A stretch of 64,000 bases of DNA from Centropus unirufus (Eukaryota; Chordata; Aves; Cuculiformes; Centropidae): NCBI GenBank assembly GCA_013397695.1, contig VYZI01000085.1:1729421-1793420 (forward strand). The letters run 5' to 3'. The position numbers were made by a program, and so were the translations under genes. The notes under the pieces were generated by a model that did no database searches, had not been told where the DNA came from, and saw only the letters and a program-made list of their open reading frames with translations. Below, piece after piece: positions 61,281-64,000 of the stretch. Every line of letters starts with the position of its first letter. The stretch's first letter is position 1.

Positions 61281-64000
61281 ACTTCTGAAGAGTCTGCAAA
61301 AGGTGCGAAGGAAAAGCAATCCTTTTGTCAGCGGGCTTGCGTTGCCTGTCACCAAGTCCTCACCCCCGTAGCTGATATTTTTATGAACCCGCAAGTGGAT
61401 AAAGTTGAAGAACACTTGGCCCCAGATGTCTTTTGCGGAGGCTCAGTTGTGTTCTCGGAGCTGATGTCCTCTGCAGAGACCTATGGGTGAGCTATGGGAT
61501 TGCTTCCACTCGGGAGTCCCTTTTGAAGGAAATCTCCCTGTTGTCCCTACTTACCCAACGCTGCTTGCACGGCAGCGTGCTTCTAGTGGGACAAACTGGA
61601 TTGCTCTGCCTGAAAGCCCATGGGCAGCACCCCAAACAGGCTCCGACTGCTACTGGGGGTGTTCAGACCACCTGGAACCCCAAGGATGGCCACACCGTGC
61701 ATCTCACGGCTGCTTTGCGAGGCGTTACCTGTCAGCGCTCTGCTCCTGGCTCGAGGGCAGCCTGGTCGTGGTGGTGCAGAACCTCGGTCTCCATGCTCAG
61801 CTCCGGGGTTAGCTCCTTCCCTTGGGCTGCTCGGCGCATCTACTGGCCCCAGCAGATTAGTGGGGGAAGGCATGATGGGAGCGAGTCCACCTCTAATCAC
61901 TTCCAGAGGTCCCGTTTCCAGCTTGGTCAAGGCACTGCTGAGTCATTTTCATGCAGAATGAGTTATGGCTGTGTTTAAAACCTCTTTATTACCCTTCAGT
62001 AAGCCAGAGCTCAATCTCGTGTTTTTAATGTTGCTCTTCTAAAGGGCAGATTTATATGTAAAACGCTTTACACTTTGGTTTCCTCCTAAATAATAGCTAA
62101 CGTTGTTCTTCTGAGTGCTTTATAGCATCGCCTAACTAGTCCTGACAACACCCTGGTTTTCCATATGCACAGCAGAAACCTTGGATGAGCTTCTTAAGTC
62201 TGGTGTTTTCAATTTTTGTGATTTTATTGTGAGTCTGGGGTGGGCTTTTTCTCCAAGGCTGAGCTCCTGGAAGCACACGATCACATGACTCTCTCACTTT
62301 TAATTTTTTTTGTTTTTAAACAATAAATTTCTGATTCTTCCCATCGCAGGGAAAAACCTAACAATGTGATCCAAATGCACTGCAAGGCTCAGAAGCCAGA
62401 TGCCAAACAACAAGAAGAAAAACCCTGTTGCCATATTTAAATCTCTGAAGTTTTAAGGCAATCTAAGCATGCTCTGGGTCTTCTGAGTGTGGAGGGGCTT
62501 GGCAATAAATAGAGCTTCACATTACAAAGAGTCAAAGGCAAATAAAGTCTTCAGGGATGCTAATATTCTCCATCTCCCCACTCTTTCTTGCTTGTTTCTG
62601 ATTTTTGTCCTGCATGTGCTTTGCTTTCCACATTGTGAGTAGTCACGTTCCGCACAGTGGTAAGGAAAAGCACACAAATAAATCTTTGCTGGAACGGAGC
62701 AAATTTTAAATCAAATCAGAATTTTACAAACAAACAAGATCAAGGTTTTAAACTCTTCCATCTGTTACTGTGTGCTTGTGGAGCGCAACGTGCAGCAGGG
62801 CGTGCAGTGTGCGACTCTCAGTGCTACTGTAGCCCCACAACCATCGCTGCCGCCACCACTACTAATAAAATAGAATTATTAATTCTTAACTAGAATGTGT
62901 ATTTGTGATCTGCTCAGAGAGGTGGAAGAAAGCAAGCAGCAGCCTTTCCTTGCACTGTGGCGCTGCAAACCCGCTATTTCCACATTATAAAAGGAGTTGG
63001 GTGACAGAAAGTGATCAACCTATTGATTTTGTGTCGTATATTTTTGTGTTTCTTCTGCTTCTTTATTGGTTTTATAGTGACCCTTTTGATTCTTCACGTT
63101 ATTTCCTGCTGACAGGGTCTCAGAGTAGTTGCCTGCCTTTGGGACGGCTGTTTAGATTTGTCTCTCTAGGTTTTTAGTCCTGTACGATACTCATTGCTCT
63201 TAAGTGCTTTTGCTATTTCATTTATTAATTCTACGTGGGAATCCAATACTATTTTAAATACCCTTTGCATGTATTTATTCTTTAGCTATTAGAAAATCTC
63301 TGTTAAACTTTGAAGTCCAGAGCTTCCCTGAAGGAAATATTTCCCAGCCTGCTAGATCTTAGTGATTAAAGATCATCCTGATATTTGTTATAAAGCATAT
63401 TTTTCTTCATTTTCTCTCATGGCTTCAAGACAAATATTTCTGTGGCTCCCTGAGCAAATCCCTTGCCCCTCCAAGTTGGACAGTTGCCTCTGTCTCACTT
63501 ATCTCCAGCCGAACAATATCTTCTCTTGTAAGCATTTTAATCATACTTGCTGCTTTTAAAACCATTCTCGCTGTTTGCTCGCATGTTTACAAGCTGAGTA
63601 GGAAAAAACGTATTCGAGGTTGTCTCAAAAGCAGCAGTGGTTTCTGTCTTGTGGTGCGCAGTTAATGTGTTACCGCACCTTCACATGTAGGAGTGCCAGG
63701 AGAAGCCACGAAGGAGCTCTCTGTGCCAGCCTCATGGAGCTCTGCCATAATCCCGCTGTTGTAAGAGCTGATGGGAGAGCCAATTTTTTGTTTCAAGAGT
63801 TGACCACAAATGCATTTAGACAGGTTTTGTCTAGGAATCTCAGGATTCCTGTATTGTGATCTGCCTGGGACCAATTCTCTACCCACTTCCCTTAGAATAA
63901 GCCTGCATGAGTAAGGTTGCTTTCATATTGCAAATCTTTATTTTCCTTTCATTTTGGAGTGACAACCCTGGTTTGCACCTGCTCTTGACAAAGGGAGTCC

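Larger units (their letters stand above)
55701..64000. other. Long unique non-coding stretch to the window end
   Basis: No confirmed gene. It includes two G-quadruplex-type motifs (56091, 61258), the exon-like interval 59656-59772, and a CATG-rich word at 57488-57500. Frames up to 181 codons (61433-61978, plus) overlap others on both strands and show no recognisable domain. From 62000 onward the sequence is AT-richer with no structure I can support. Confidence 0.45.

Noticed and set aside
61433..61978. 181-codon plus-strand frame
   Set aside because: Overlaps frames of 109-115 codons on both strands, and no domain is recognised.
1..64000. CRISPR arrays, prophages, operons, endogenous retrovirus LTR pairs
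   Set aside because: No regularly spaced repeats, no paired long terminal repeats and no viral or bacterial-type coding blocks were seen on either strand.

Overview
The window looks like non-coding DNA from a bird nuclear genome. The strongest clue is three 5'-truncated CR1 retrotransposon copies (1092-1565 minus, 21088-21268 minus, 23390-23774 plus). They carry the avian-type 3' end, in which variants of ATTCTATGATTCTATG follow the last codons of the CR1 reverse-transcriptase frame. Other points agree: interspersed repeats are sparse, old MIR-like and palindromic amniote repeats are decayed, and there are no operons, ribosome-binding-site-led frames or bacterial-type genes. One assembly gap of 46 N lies at 3118-3163.

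I found no complete protein-coding gene, rRNA, tRNA gene, CRISPR array or intact mobile element. Open frames on both strands stay below about 195 codons, overlap in several frames and show no domain I recognise, so I read them as chance frames. The best coding candidate is an internal-exon-like interval at 42679-42792 (38 open codons, acceptor and donor in place, phase 0 to phase 0). Weaker exon-like intervals lie at 25732-25893, 35810-35868, 48862-48902 and 59656-59772. If any are real, the window is an intronic part of a large plus-strand gene or holds non-coding transcripts. If none are, it is a gene desert.

Layout: 1-3.1 kb has an old palindromic tRNA-like repeat and a CR1 copy. From 3.2 to 17 kb there is mostly unique DNA with a small CpG-rich patch (14541-14732). 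From 17 to 24 kb lie an antisense MIR-like SINE, an old GGCCTGATCCAAA-type repeat and two CR1 copies. From 24 to 42 kb there is unique sequence with an 11-bp perfect hairpin (27970-27996), simple repeats, a kB-type palindrome (31797-31810), a pair of 20-nt inverted repeats (36628-36768) and a long old repeat (38415-38745). From 42 to 49 kb lie the exon candidate, an 18-bp perfect palindrome with nuclear-receptor half-sites (44172-44189) and an AT-rich block dense in homeodomain-type TAAT cores (48121-48560). From 49 to 64 kb there are two minisatellites, several G-quadruplex-type motifs and otherwise plain sequence.

No new gene system is visible. The items most worth a second look are the exon candidates, the TAAT-rich block, the CpG patch and the inverted-repeat structures. 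Conservation and transcription data, which cannot be had from one sequence, would settle most of them.
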